Shown: positions 9,644-17,947 of the stretch, in pieces | Position numbering within the stretch: the first letter of the stretch is position 1 | Layout: each line of letters opens with the position of its first letter | NCBI RefSeq assembly: GCF_003999375.1 | Contig: NZ_RJLC01000017.1 | Coordinates: 1-64,000, forward strand | Direction of reading: 5' to 3' | Source: Pseudidiomarina mangrovi | GTDB lineage: Bacteria; Pseudomonadota; Gammaproteobacteria; Enterobacterales; Alteromonadaceae | Length of the DNA: 64,000 bases | Translations under genes and position numbers: made by a program | The notes under the pieces: generated by a model | Seen by the model: the letters and a program-made list of their open reading frames with translations, nothing else | Told to the model about the DNA's origin: nothing | Database searches by the model: none

Positions 9644-10555
9644 ATGCGTTCTATAATGCTTTCCATGAGCCTCATCATGAGCTTTGTTGCTGCCATTGTG
9701 AGTGCGCCTGTTCAGGCACAAGCCACCAGCTGGATCCCATTCGAACAGAGTAACGGCCATATCCGCATCAAGGTGAAGCTCGCCGGTATTGAGACCTACG
9801 CCATCATCGATTCCGGTTCGCAAGCCAACGCGGTTAACATCAGCTTTCTTGAGCATCACCAGTTATCGTACAAAAACCATGAATGGGTGCGTATTCGCGG
9901 TGTTAATGGCATTGATGAACGGCCAATCTACAAAGATATTCCAGCGGATATCTTGGGGCTTGAAATGGACATGGAACTCGTGGGCTTGCAGTTGGGTGGC
10001 CCAGAGGTTGGGCTGTTACTCGGCGCACCGGTACTGAATCAGTTTATTTTCCAATTTGATTATCCCAATAGCCAGATGCGTTTTGCGATGCCGGGTACCT
10101 TTGACTTAGCCGAGATCGGCAACATTGAAATGCGCTCGCAGCAGGGTTCAGGTCAGCCGCTGGTTAAAGTGAATTTAAATGGTGAGACCGACCGCTGGCT
10201 CGTGCTTGATACCGGCAACAGTGGTGGTATTTACATGCCACGAAATATTGCCGATAGCTTGGGTTGGTTAGAAAAATATCCGGTCGCTGCGGGTACCTCG
10301 CGTGGCGTGAATAAACAAGTAGGGGTCGACATGCTGCGAATACCGACCTTAGGGTTTGGCCCATTTACGTTAGAAAATGTTGCGGTAACGGTGCCTGAAG
10401 ATGGCGTCGGTTTTGATTTTGCCTCGCGTTATCAGAGTGTTAATTCGCGTATTCGCGGCGTACAGGTGAGCGGTATTCTTGGCTACGATGTGATGAAGCA
10501 TTTTGTACTGACCATTGATTATAAGAACGGGCGTGGCCATATATACGTTCCATAA
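9644..10555 (+). CDS. Secreted retropepsin-like aspartic protease, two-lobed
   Basis: Encodes 303 residues. ATG 9644 is chosen because AAGGGA precedes it at good distance and a signal peptide begins there (MRSIMLSMSLIMSFVAAIVSAPVQAQ). An in-frame start at 9608 would only add 12 residues before it. Two aspartic protease motifs occur in one chain: AIIDSGSQANAVN (Asp 56) and LVLDTGNSGGIYMP (Asp 189), each followed by a hydrophobic-Gly segment (GLLLGAPVLNQF and ILGYDVMKHFVL). This matches tandem retropepsin-like lobes that could form a pepsin-like active site within one molecule. Likely periplasmic. The substrate is unknown. Confidence 0.78.
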   Translation: MRSIMLSMSLIMSFVAAIVSAPVQAQATSWIPFEQSNGHIRIKVKLAGIETYAIIDSGSQANAVNISFLEHHQLSYKNHEWVRIRGVNGIDERPIYKDIPADILGLEMDMELVGLQLGGPEVGLLLGAPVLNQFIFQFDYPNSQMRFAMPGTFDLAEIGNIEMRSQQGSGQPLVKVNLNGETDRWLVLDTGNSGGIYMPRNIADSLGWLEKYPVAAGTSRGVNKQVGVDMLRIPTLGFGPFTLENVAVTVPEDGVGFDFASRYQSVNSRIRGVQVSGILGYDVMKHFVLTIDYKNGRGHIYVP

Positions 10556-10559
10556 GTCA

Positions 10560-10588
10560 GTGACAGCGACAGCCGATAGGCGTATAAT
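10560..10588 (+). promoter_or_regulatory. Sigma-70 promoter of ssrA
   Basis: -35 GTGACA (10560-10565), 17-base spacer and a consensus -10 TATAAT (10583-10588), 12 bases before the mature tmRNA 5' end. Confidence 0.75.
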
Positions 10589-10600
10589 CGCACTTGCTTT

Positions 10601-10960
10601 GGGGCTGATTAGGATTCGACGGGATACACGAAACCCAAGGTGCATGCCGAGGTGAGGCTGGCCTCGTAAAAAGCCTCAAACTAATAGTTGCAAACGACGA
10701 CAACTACGCTTTAGCGGCTTAATAACCCGCTATGCCCGACCCCTAGCGCTTTGTCTGTGAGACTAGGACCAGTCGGCTAACCCTATAGCAGACTCGCGTG
10801 GAGGCTTCGCCCGTAGCCAAAGCGTTAAAACCAATCGGGATCGTCACCTTAAGGAGCCTGTCTGTCGGCGCCTTGGTGATTAACTAAAAGACCGACTAAG
10901 CATGTAGTACCGAGGATGTAGGTATTGCGGACGCGGGTTCAACTCCCGCCAGCTCCACCA
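10601..10960 (+). ncRNA. ssrA: Transfer-messenger RNA (tmRNA)
   Basis: Starts GGGGCTGATTAGGATTCGAC and ends with a tRNA-like T-arm and acceptor closing in GCTCCACCA, so CCA is encoded. The tag frame at 10690-10722 reads ANDDNYALAA followed by TAA, close to the E. coli tag ANDENYALAA. tmRNA with SmpB rescues ribosomes stalled on broken mRNA and tags the peptide for proteolysis. The 360-base length is normal. The 3' end is the probable integration site of a genomic island: its last 17 bases recur at 30683-30699. Expression of ssrA survives because the incoming element rebuilt an intact 3' end. Confidence 0.98.
10944..10960 (+). repeat. Left attachment-like site (attL) at the 3' end of ssrA
   Basis: TCCCGCCAGCTCCACCA, the tRNA-like 3' end of ssrA, is repeated exactly at 30683-30699. 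The 3' end of ssrA is a classic target of tyrosine-recombinase islands. Confidence 0.75.
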
Positions 10961-10994
10961 CATGAAAGACCAGACAAGTCTTATATTGTCTACT

Positions 10995-11020
10995 AACCCA
11001 GCGTAATTGCTGGGTTTTTT
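10995..11020 (+). terminator. Rho-independent terminator after ssrA
   Basis: AACCCAGC - GTAATT loop - GCTGGGTT followed by a T-run, 34 bases after the tmRNA 3' end. It lies inside the island and so replaces the displaced native terminator. Confidence 0.85.
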
Positions 11021-11103
11021 ATTGCCTGTAGTAAAATATAGTCTTATGAAGAAAGTCGACTAAATTTCACTTGGTTTAACGCCCAGAAAAGTAAGTTGCT
11101 CGC

Positions 11104-11932
11104 TCACCGTACACATGTCAGCGTAGGAATAATTCTAGTATTCAGCTTCAAACTGGCGATATCATCGGCGCGGGTGGTGCCAAGATTGAGCAGTGTTAGT
11201 GGTTGCCCGGCTTGATGCGCCTGGCGGGCGAAACGAAAGCCAGAAAATACCATCAGTGAAGAGCCGATAACTAGCAGCCCGCCACTATCTTGCAATGCTT
11301 GTTGCGCTTGCTCTACTCGGGGGCGAGGCACATTGTCGCCAAAATACACTACATAGGGCTTCAATATGCCGCCGCAGTGGAGGCAGTCAGGTACATGAAA
11401 ATCGTCAAAGTTGCCCTCTAAAAAAGCATCTCCGTCGGGGCCAGCTTGCGGCGATAGGTTGGCATAGTGAGGGTTTAATGCCAGGCAACGTTCGTGCATA
11501 TCAAGGCGCGGACTGTGTTGGCCGCAGTCCATGCAAACCATGTTGTTGGCGTCGCCATGTAAATCGATAACGTCGGTACGTACTGCCTGCGCGCTGGTGC
11601 AGACCGTCAACATTTTGTGTAATAATGGTGCCGATCAGGCCTTCAGCTTGCCATTGTGCGAGCGTTTGATGGGCTGCGTTGGGTTTGGCGTAATATAGCT
11701 TCGGCCAACCATGTAGACTGCGAGCCCAGTAGCGCTGGCGTGCCTGATTGCTACTCATATATTCGCGATGCTGCATGGGTGGGGGGCTTTTCCATGCGCC
11801 TTTGTGGTCGCGGTAGGCTGGGATGCCGGAATCGGTGCTAATACCTGCGCCCGTTAATACCGTCACTGGTCTAGCATGGGTGAGCAATTCGTGGAGTGCT
11901 GCACTGGCTTGCGCGATTTCATCAATGTACAT
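11104..11932 (-). pseudogene. Sirtuin (Sir2, NAD-dependent protein deacylase), frameshifted
   Basis: Two overlapping frames together make a full bacterial sirtuin of about 274 residues. The N-terminal part (11501-11932) has the NAD-binding GAGISTDSGIPAYRD and TQNVDGLHQRAGS. The C-terminal part (11104-11613) has VIDLHGD with the catalytic His, zinc ligands CMDCG and CLHCG, and VIGSSLMVFSG. The break falls exactly between GLHQRAGS and DVIDLHG, where the 4-base unit GTAC is tandemly duplicated (11576-11583). Removing one copy restores a single frame, and the total length (829) is 3n+1, consistent with a +4 insertion. Probably inactive unless ribosomes shift frame. It lies first in the island after ssrA. 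Confidence 0.88.
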
Positions 11933-12061
11933 ATAGCAAACTGCCTTTTGCGCTGACTACCCGCGCTATGATGCCAAGTTTTGGCTGACGATAGAAGCAT
12001 AGAAAGCATCTAAGCTACCGCGGGGCATCGGACAGCAAGCCTAAGGGTAATGTAGTCAGCA

Positions 12062-12328
12062 TCAACGCAACTGGCTGTCTTTACTGCCGCGGCGGTTGAT
12101 ACCAGCCGCGTTACTGGCTTGTTTGTCGAGCTCGGTTTGGCACTGGATGCAATAACGCACGCCGGGCAGAGCTTCGCGCCTTGCTCGTGGTATTGTTTCG
12201 CCGCACTCAGCGCAGTGGATCAGGCTTTCACCTGCGGGGATCTTGCTTGTTGCCTGTTTCACACTGTCTTCAGTGCTGGCATCAATTTGTTCTTGAACTG
12301 TGCCATCTCGTGACCATCCGCCTGCCAT
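12062..12328 (-). CDS. ybiI: DksA/TraR-family C4 zinc-finger protein, YbiI-like
   Basis: Encodes 88 residues. One C4 zinc finger, CAECGETIPRARREALPGVR followed by YCIQC (CxxC-17-CxxC), and the ending NRRGSKDSQLR are typical of YbiI. This is a small member of the DksA/TraR group, whose larger relatives bind the RNA polymerase secondary channel. It lacks the long coiled-coil of DksA, so a DksA-like function is not assumed. The N-terminus MAGGWSRDGTVQEQID fits the family. It stands alone between the broken sirtuin gene and a membrane protein gene on the same strand. Confidence 0.87.
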   Translation of the reverse strand: MAGGWSRDGTVQEQIDASTEDSVKQATSKIPAGESLIHCAECGETIPRARREALPGVRYCIQCQTELDKQASNAAGINRRGSKDSQLR

Positions 12329-12369
12329 ATCAACCCCCTTAACTTAAGCAATACTTTTATTATTGTAGC

Positions 12370-13044
12370 TTATCCAGCTTGATTACTTTTGTCCCTGGCA
12401 TCACAGTCAGGCAACCGGCAGGTGCTTAGGAAGCGTTTGCATAGCCAATGGGTGGGTAAGTAAATAATCACCACCATAGCAAACCAGAGCAACAATAAGT
12501 ACAGCCATGGATTGATCATATCCTGCGCTTCACCGGGGCCGAACGCCCAGTTGATATTGGCTTCGGGGTCGCTGACTAGGTAGGTAACTGGCAGCACGAT
12601 AAGTGCTACCAGGCACTGGAGCGCAAAACCACGGCGGCCATAGCCAAATTTGTACAGCATGTAAATTAAAACCGGGGGCAAGGCGAGGTGAAACTTACCG
12701 GACAATACCCGGATGTGTAGGGCGCGCTCAGCCTCAAACATGTAATTTGCGAGCACACTGAAGTAACTAAGGGTGATAAAATCTAGTGTCCACACGATTT
12801 CGGGTATTAGAACTGCGATCGCCATGGTACTGGCAATCAGTCGGTTTCCCAGCCATAGCGCAGGTACCAGTGCAAACAAGGCGATGTCAGAAAACCACAG
12901 GTAGTTCTCAGGTCCGTAGTAGTCCCAGTACGCGACAAACACAACAACGGCGAGGGCGGTGAAGCTTACCTTGAGCCACATGGGCACATCTTGCCCAGAG
13001 CCTGCTCGGGTGTATTGATGGTGACGAAAGTTAAGTAAATTCAC
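12370..13044 (-). CDS. Polytopic membrane protein of unknown function
   Basis: Encodes 224 residues with about six hydrophobic segments (for example WLKVSFTALAVVVFVAYW, LIASTMAIAVLIPEIVWTLD and PWLYLLLLWFAMVVIIYLPT). Both ends are charged. The N-terminus MNLLNFRHHQYTRAGSGQ is short and cytosolic-looking. No catalytic motif is recognised. It lies in the left part of the island on the same strand as the ybiI-like gene, 41 bases from it, so the two could be co-transcribed. Confidence 0.75.
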   Translation of the reverse strand: MNLLNFRHHQYTRAGSGQDVPMWLKVSFTALAVVVFVAYWDYYGPENYLWFSDIALFALVPALWLGNRLIASTMAIAVLIPEIVWTLDFITLSYFSVLANYMFEAERALHIRVLSGKFHLALPPVLIYMLYKFGYGRRGFALQCLVALIVLPVTYLVSDPEANINWAFGPGEAQDMINPWLYLLLLWFAMVVIIYLPTHWLCKRFLSTCRLPDCDARDKSNQAG

Positions 13045-13137
13045 TTTGAAAGCCTACTCCCTTTGGTTTATACGTGCTGTTTAGTCTAGCATGCGTGCTG
13101 CTGATTGAATGACGGCTTAAATGGGAGAGCGTAAAAG

Positions 13138-13677
13138 GTGAATAACAAGCTATTCATGGTTTATTTAGGGGGCACAGCGCCTGGTGCTAACATTGAGCTA
13201 CACGACATTCGCTTTGTGGTTGCGCCTTCCATCGAAGCTGCTTACCCTGCGTTAAAAAAATAGTGGTTTGGCGTTCGAAGCAGTGTACACATCGACAGTT
13301 ACATGTATGTGCATCATGTTGATGGCTATCGTGTTGAACTTGTGCCGCAACCTCAATTACAGCAAAGCGATTCAAGTGTTTCCCGGAAGAAACTTTATTT
13401 TGTGAATTTTGGCGGCTACTTTCCCGGCAACATGACGGAGTTTCATGATTTTACCTTGGTGGTGGCAGAGTCAGCTCAGCAAGCACGAGCGTTAGCAAAA
13501 AATAAAGTGTCTCAGCAATTATTGGCCAACGCCGAGCAGTTTCACAAGGACGATTTATTGGAAGTTGATGATTGTTTGCAGCTTGATCTGTTGGACGGAC
13601 ATCAAGTGGTGTTACATCATGACGGACAAGAACAGATAATAAGCCCAGACTGGAAGGGGTATCAGCCGATACCTTAA
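13138..13677 (+). pseudogene. DUF1543 family gene interrupted by an in-frame TAG
   Basis: Read from GTG 13138, the frame gives NNKLFMVYLGGTAPGANIEL and HDIRFVVAPSIEAAYPALKK, then TAG at 13261-13263, then continues in the same frame WFGVRSSVHIDSYMYVHHVD to a normal stop at 13677. The N-terminus is the hallmark of DUF1543 (MKLFMVxLGGxxPGxNIExHD). The full length of ~180 codons fits the family, so a single base change (for example CAG to TAG at codon 42) explains the break. The part after the stop could only be made by reinitiation at the Met at 13303. The family has no known function. Confidence 0.85.
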
Positions 13678-13695
13678 GCCTGGGCATAACAGGGG

Positions 13696-13986
13696 TTAAC
13701 TCGCCGCTTTGCTTGCATCAGCTTCGCTGGCGCTTTTGTTTACTTTTTTCTTTGCAGGTTTTTTAGCCCCTAAAGCGAGTAAAACCTGCTCACGTTCGCG
13801 GGCCAAAAACAGAGCCAAGTCTTCCGTTTGTTTTTCGTCGGTGAGTAATTCGCTTTGTTCCAGTAATGGGAAGAGCGCCTCTACCATATCAAGCATTTTA
13901 TCGTGTGCATCGGCTTCTGCTTTACTGGTAAATGACATTTTTTCTTCTCCGTCCCGCACTACTACATATTGTGTAATGACAGCCAT
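13696..13986 (-). CDS. yebG: YebG family SOS-induced protein
   Basis: Encodes 96 residues. The N-terminus MAVITQYVVVRDGEEKMSFT and the following SKAEADAHDKMLDMVEAL match E. coli YebG (about 96 residues), a DNA-damage-inducible protein of uncertain role. The C-terminus is Lys/Ala/Ser-rich as in homologues. A LexA box lies 60 bases upstream (14046-14061), supporting SOS control. It is convergent with the DUF1543 pseudogene and sits in the left part of the ssrA island. Confidence 0.92.
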   Translation of the reverse strand: MAVITQYVVVRDGEEKMSFTSKAEADAHDKMLDMVEALFPLLEQSELLTDEKQTEDLALFLAREREQVLLALGAKKPAKKKVNKSASEADASKAAS

Positions 13987-14045
13987 GATATTCCTCGTGG
14001 TGTGCTATATGAGTGACAAGTAAGCAAGGTGTTGGTGCTCGGCAA

Positions 14046-14061
14046 CTGTTTATTTATACAG
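14046..14061 (-). promoter_or_regulatory. LexA (SOS) box upstream of yebG
   Basis: CTGTTTATTTATACAG matches CTG-N10-CAG with an AT-rich alternating centre, as in gammaproteobacterial LexA sites. It lies 60 bases upstream of the yebG start. Confidence 0.82.
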
Positions 14062-14131
14062 TGTTTTTTATGTATGAGCAATGACGTGTTCATTGCATAG
14101 AGTTACATGGGGCAGGTGACGACGGCTGACC

Positions 14132-14160
14132 TTGTCATTGCGCTATTTTGCGTGTAAAGT
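14132..14160 (+). promoter_or_regulatory. Candidate sigma-70 promoter for the copper operon
   Basis: TTGTCA (14132-14137), 17-base spacer, TAAAGT (14155-14160), 28 bases before the first gene of the copper block. No clear CueR or CusR-type operator was recognised beside it. Confidence 0.4.
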
Positions 14161-14187
14161 AACTAGGTTATTATTTGGGGTTTTTCA

Positions 14188-14685
14188 ATGCGATTTTGGA
14201 TTCTGTTCGTGACAATGTGTTCGCTGCTGAGCTTACCGTTCTCTGGTACGCTTGCGGCTACTGATGTCATGCATGACCATAGAATGCAAGAAACCTCAGT
14301 TTCAGCTCACCACGGGCATGTGGCAGAAAGCTCAACGAAGAACTCAGTTGAGATTAGAGAGCACATGGCTTCATCCTCTCAAGAACGAACTGCGTCTGAT
14401 GACGACAGCGAACATTGTCCGAGCATGGCAGGCAACCCACCAAACAGTGCGCACTCGGCTGGCACTGTGTTAGATCATGGCTCTGCTGATTGCTGTGAAG
14501 ATATGGATTGTACTGATTGTCCTGCAGATTGCGGTCATTGTATTGCGTCGGATCACGGCTCATGCGCGACTTTGACCTGGCAGCAGGTGGCAACTCATGC
14601 GGTGATGTTATCGCCCGTGGTGGCCCATACCTCTTTTTACCAACTCCTTTCTGGGCAACCTTCGCCTCCACCTATTATTTCCTGA
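14188..14685 (+). CDS. Secreted His/Cys-rich protein, probable copper binder
   Basis: Encodes 165 residues with a signal peptide (MRFWILFVTMCSLLSLPFSGTLA; cleavage about residue 23). The mature chain is rich in His, Cys, Met, Asp and Ser, with clusters MHDHRM, HHGH and a dense CCEDMDCTDCPADCGHC near residue 105. The layout recalls the small metal-binding or regulatory proteins (CopL/DUF2946-like) that precede copper-resistance operons. It is the first gene of the block before the CusCBA pump, so periplasmic copper capture or sensing is likely. Exact family not identified. Confidence 0.72.
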   Translation: MRFWILFVTMCSLLSLPFSGTLAATDVMHDHRMQETSVSAHHGHVAESSTKNSVEIREHMASSSQERTASDDDSEHCPSMAGNPPNSAHSAGTVLDHGSADCCEDMDCTDCPADCGHCIASDHGSCATLTWQQVATHAVMLSPVVAHTSFYQLLSGQPSPPPIIS

Positions 14686-14754
14686 TTTCAACAGTTTGGC
14701 TCCGGTTTATGCCTCATCGCATGCCGGTCGTGTTGATAATGCAGGAGATATTGC

Positions 14755-16122
14755 ATGTCCATCTTGGTTCACGCAAGCCGCGTTTTAGCGGTACTTGCAA
14801 CCTTAGCGCTCAGTGCGTGCGCTAGTTACAGTCCGAATTATGAAGCTTTGCAGCAGACAGCTTATGGCAACGATACACCGCTGCCGATAGATGCGGATAT
14901 CGCAGAGCTGATACAGTTTGCACAGTCACATCACCCTTCGGTATTGGCTGCGACGGCTCAATTAGAGCGCGCTCGCGCTGCGTCTGTGTCTGCAGGCGCA
15001 TTTGCTGACCCCGAGCTCAGTATTAGCCAAGGCTTAAACGATGCAGATTATTTTACTCTGGGGCTTTCACAAGAAATCCCTATTTTTAACCGTCGGGGAA
15101 TGAGCATTGAGCAAGCAAAAAGCAGCGAGCTTGCTGCTAAGGCTCGCTTAACCCAAGTCCGAGCAGAGATTGCAGCCAATGTCGTACAGGCGTTCAGTGA
15201 ATATTTGTATGTGTTGGAGAACCAGGCTCTGCAGCGAGATCTAGTGCAGTTACTGGAGCAGTTCTCCAGCATCGCTGAGCAAAGCTATGCCGCTGGCGAT
15301 GTTGCTATGGCCGATCTATTGCGAGCGCAAAACGCGCTGGATGAGGCGCGTAGCGAATACGACAACCTGCAAGCGATGCGGTTTTCACAACGAGCTCGAC
15401 TGAATTCAGCGCTTGGTCGTGACGCGCGAGCTGAGCTGCACGGTGACTATGCGCTGGAGGTCTCGCATCGAGAGTTCGCGCACTTACCAGCGCCGCCCGA
15501 TGAATTATACGAACAGCTCAAAGAAAACAATCCTGCTTTATTGGCGTTGCGTGCGGAAGTGAAGAGTTTGGTGGTCGCGCAAGATATCGCTAACACATCT
15601 GGGTTACCACGCCTGATGATTGGGGCCGAGTATATGAATACCGACATGGCCTCGGATACGGTGGCAGGCATGCTGTCGGTTTCACTACCGATTTGGCGTG
15701 CCAATTACCGGGCGCAACGAGAGGCTGCAGAGGCTGACTTAGCCTCAGGGCTGCACGAGCTGGAGGCCAGTGAGCTGGCGATTCAGGCTGAGCTGAGTAT
15801 GGCGCTTTACCAATGGCAGGATGCTGAGCGCAATCGCGTGCTTTATGGTGACGTCTTAATTGGTCGTGCCGAACAAGCGGTGGCTAGCAGTTTAAGCAAT
15901 TATCAAAGCGGAAGCGCCAGCTTTACGGACGTTATTACGAGTCAACAGGAGTGGCTTAGTTTCGCCTTGGCACACCGCCGAGCCATGGCAAATCAGTTAG
16001 CAGCGGTGGCGACCATACATGCCCTGATGCCAACCCTTCCGCTGCCAGCAGAAACGCCTGCTGAAGCAGAACTTTCCGCGACTTCCGTCGAGGTTATTTC
16101 CGTCGAGGTTAAAGATGAATAA
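14755..16122 (+). CDS. cusC: Outer-membrane efflux channel, TolC/CusC family
   Basis: Encodes 455 residues. GGAGAT lies before ATG 14755. A lipoprotein-type signal ends LATLALSACASY (LSAC lipobox). Two outer-membrane efflux repeats are visible, beginning about IAELIQFAQSHHPSVLAATA (residue 49) and DELYEQLKENNPALLALRAE (residue 248), with long heptad-rich helices as in TolC. It would form the outer-membrane exit duct of the pump with the following adaptor and RND genes. It overlaps the adaptor start by 8 bases, indicating one operon. The symbol reflects pump context rather than close sequence identity. Confidence 0.88.
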   Translation: MSILVHASRVLAVLATLALSACASYSPNYEALQQTAYGNDTPLPIDADIAELIQFAQSHHPSVLAATAQLERARAASVSAGAFADPELSISQGLNDADYFTLGLSQEIPIFNRRGMSIEQAKSSELAAKARLTQVRAEIAANVVQAFSEYLYVLENQALQRDLVQLLEQFSSIAEQSYAAGDVAMADLLRAQNALDEARSEYDNLQAMRFSQRARLNSALGRDARAELHGDYALEVSHREFAHLPAPPDELYEQLKENNPALLALRAEVKSLVVAQDIANTSGLPRLMIGAEYMNTDMASDTVAGMLSVSLPIWRANYRAQREAAEADLASGLHELEASELAIQAELSMALYQWQDAERNRVLYGDVLIGRAEQAVASSLSNYQSGSASFTDVITSQQEWLSFALAHRRAMANQLAAVATIHALMPTLPLPAETPAEAELSATSVEVISVEVKDE

Positions 16123-17947
16123 AAAGAATCCAATTACCGTGATTGCCGTGGTTTTCGTTGTACTTGCGTTGGGAACAACAGTACTAGGCATATCTTTCCA
16201 GACGCCTCATTCACATGATCATGTGCATGAGCACGACCATCAAGCCTCATCATCGGAAGCTGCAGCGAACGATGAGCAAGAATACACCTGCTCGATGCAC
16301 CCAAGCTTTCGCTCAACAGATCCGAATGATCGCTGTCCTATTTGTGGCATGGAGCTTGTGCCTGTCACCAGCAGCAGTGCCCGTGACGATGACGTTGTGG
16401 CGATAGAGCTTAGCGGACGAAGTTTGGCGCTGCTTAACCTGCAAACCTTGGTGGTTGAGAAGGGCTCTGCCACAGCACAGTTACGTTTAATAGGCTCACT
16501 CGACTTTGATGAGCGGGCGTTGACCACTATTTCAGCTTGGACGAGTGGGCGTATTGAGCGTTTACATGTGAATTACTCGGGTGCGCAGGTGGAAGCAGGC
16601 GCACCATTAGTTGAACTGTATAGCCCAGAGCTTTTGATCGCCCAACAGGAACTGCTACAGGCGCAGCGTCAGGCAAACCGTGAAGCACCAGCATTCCTGG
16701 CGGAATCGAATCAAACCACGTTGCGCGCCGCTCGTGAACGTTTGCGCTTGCTGGGGCTTTCAAGCAGCCAGATTGAACAGGTCATAGCGCGAGGTGAAGC
16801 CAGTGATCGAATTGAGATTCACGCACCGTCGTCGGGACTTGTGGTGACGCGAAATGTATCGCAAGGCGATTATGTTAACACGGGTGACACCTTGCTGGAG
16901 CTTGCGGATGCTGAGCGTATGTGGGCGGTATTCGAGTTGTTTGAGCGTGATCTGGCATACATTGAAGTAGGTCAAACGCTGACATTTTCACTGACTTCCT
17001 CAGAGCAACCGATCGAAGGCGTGGTTGAGTCTCTATCCCCTCGTTTAGATGCGGACAGTCGTACCCGCCAAGTACGTGTAGCGATACAAAACGCGGGTGG
17101 TAATTTGACTGCTGGTGCCTTGCTGCGCGCTCAGGTTGAGGTTGAAGTGGATGATGTCATCACTATTCCTGCATCGGCACCATTGTTAACCGGCAAACGG
17201 GCTGTGGTATACGTCAGGACATCGCCTGATAGTGGCGAGTTTGAGGCGAGACAGGTGGAGATTGGTCGTCGCCTGGGCGAATACTATGAAGTACTGAGTG
17301 GACTAGAGGAAGGCGAGCTGGTTGTCAGTCGTGGTGCATTTCGTATCGACAGTGAGCTGCAATTGCGCGGACGCCCGAGCATGATGGCACCACAAGGTGG
17401 TGGTGGCGGAGGTCATGACCACGGGGGGATGTCACATGCAGACATGGCTGATGAATCTGCAGCGGGGCATGCTGCTACACATGAAGATATTGAAGTGCCC
17501 GTTGGCGAAGATCTTGAGTTAAGCGAGCTTTTGGATGCGTATTTTGCGATGTGGGAAGCGCTCCACAGTGATGACTTAGACGCTTGGCAAGCAGCCGCTG
17601 AATCGTTTTTCCAGGCAGCGGAAGCGGTGCAATGGCCTGCCAACATGCATGATTTGCACAGTCTATTGGCAACCGGCGCTGGTCATGCACATCATGTCAC
17701 TAGTCTGGAACAAGCTCGTGAGCAATTTCAGGCACATTCGCAGGCGATGATAGCCTTGGCAAGCGCCGGTTATCTTGCGCGTGACAGCTACCTGATGTTT
17801 TGTCCGATGGCGTTTGATAATCAGGGAGCATACTGGTTGCAACCAGACAGACGTCTATTAAACCCGTACTTCGGTGATGCGATGTTACGCTGCGGTGATC
17901 GTGTTGAGCGATTTGAAGGCGGGCACGATAGCCACGGAGGCCACTGA
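16115..17947 (+). CDS. cusB: CusB-type periplasmic adaptor with heavy-metal-binding and DUF3347 domains
   Basis: Encodes 610 residues, longer than E. coli CusB (~400). Order: N-terminal membrane anchor (about residues 8-28) and a His-rich linker; a heavy-metal-binding domain, YTCSMHPSFRSTDPNDRCPI then CGMEL (about residues 57-85); the membrane-fusion barrel-sandwich/hairpin region; a Gly/His stretch near residue 430; then a C-terminal DUF3347 domain (about 465-595) with a conserved-looking SYLMFCPMAFDNQGAYW and a His-rich tail. Extra metal sites at both ends suggest copper delivery into the pump. The stop overlaps the cusA start by one base. Confidence 0.92.
   Translation: MNKKNPITVIAVVFVVLALGTTVLGISFQTPHSHDHVHEHDHQASSSEAAANDEQEYTCSMHPSFRSTDPNDRCPICGMELVPVTSSSARDDDVVAIELSGRSLALLNLQTLVVEKGSATAQLRLIGSLDFDERALTTISAWTSGRIERLHVNYSGAQVEAGAPLVELYSPELLIAQQELLQAQRQANREAPAFLAESNQTTLRAARERLRLLGLSSSQIEQVIARGEASDRIEIHAPSSGLVVTRNVSQGDYVNTGDTLLELADAERMWAVFELFERDLAYIEVGQTLTFSLTSSEQPIEGVVESLSPRLDADSRTRQVRVAIQNAGGNLTAGALLRAQVEVEVDDVITIPASAPLLTGKRAVVYVRTSPDSGEFEARQVEIGRRLGEYYEVLSGLEEGELVVSRGAFRIDSELQLRGRPSMMAPQGGGGGGHDHGGMSHADMADESAAGHAATHEDIEVPVGEDLELSELLDAYFAMWEALHSDDLDAWQAAAESFFQAAEAVQWPANMHDLHSLLATGAGHAHHVTSLEQAREQFQAHSQAMIALASAGYLARDSYLMFCPMAFDNQGAYWLQPDRRLLNPYFGDAMLRCGDRVERFEGGHDSHGGH

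Noticed and set aside
14100-14187. CueR operator ahead of the copper operon
   Set aside because: GACCTTG is present but the matching inverted half and the 19-base spacer typical of CueR promoters are not.
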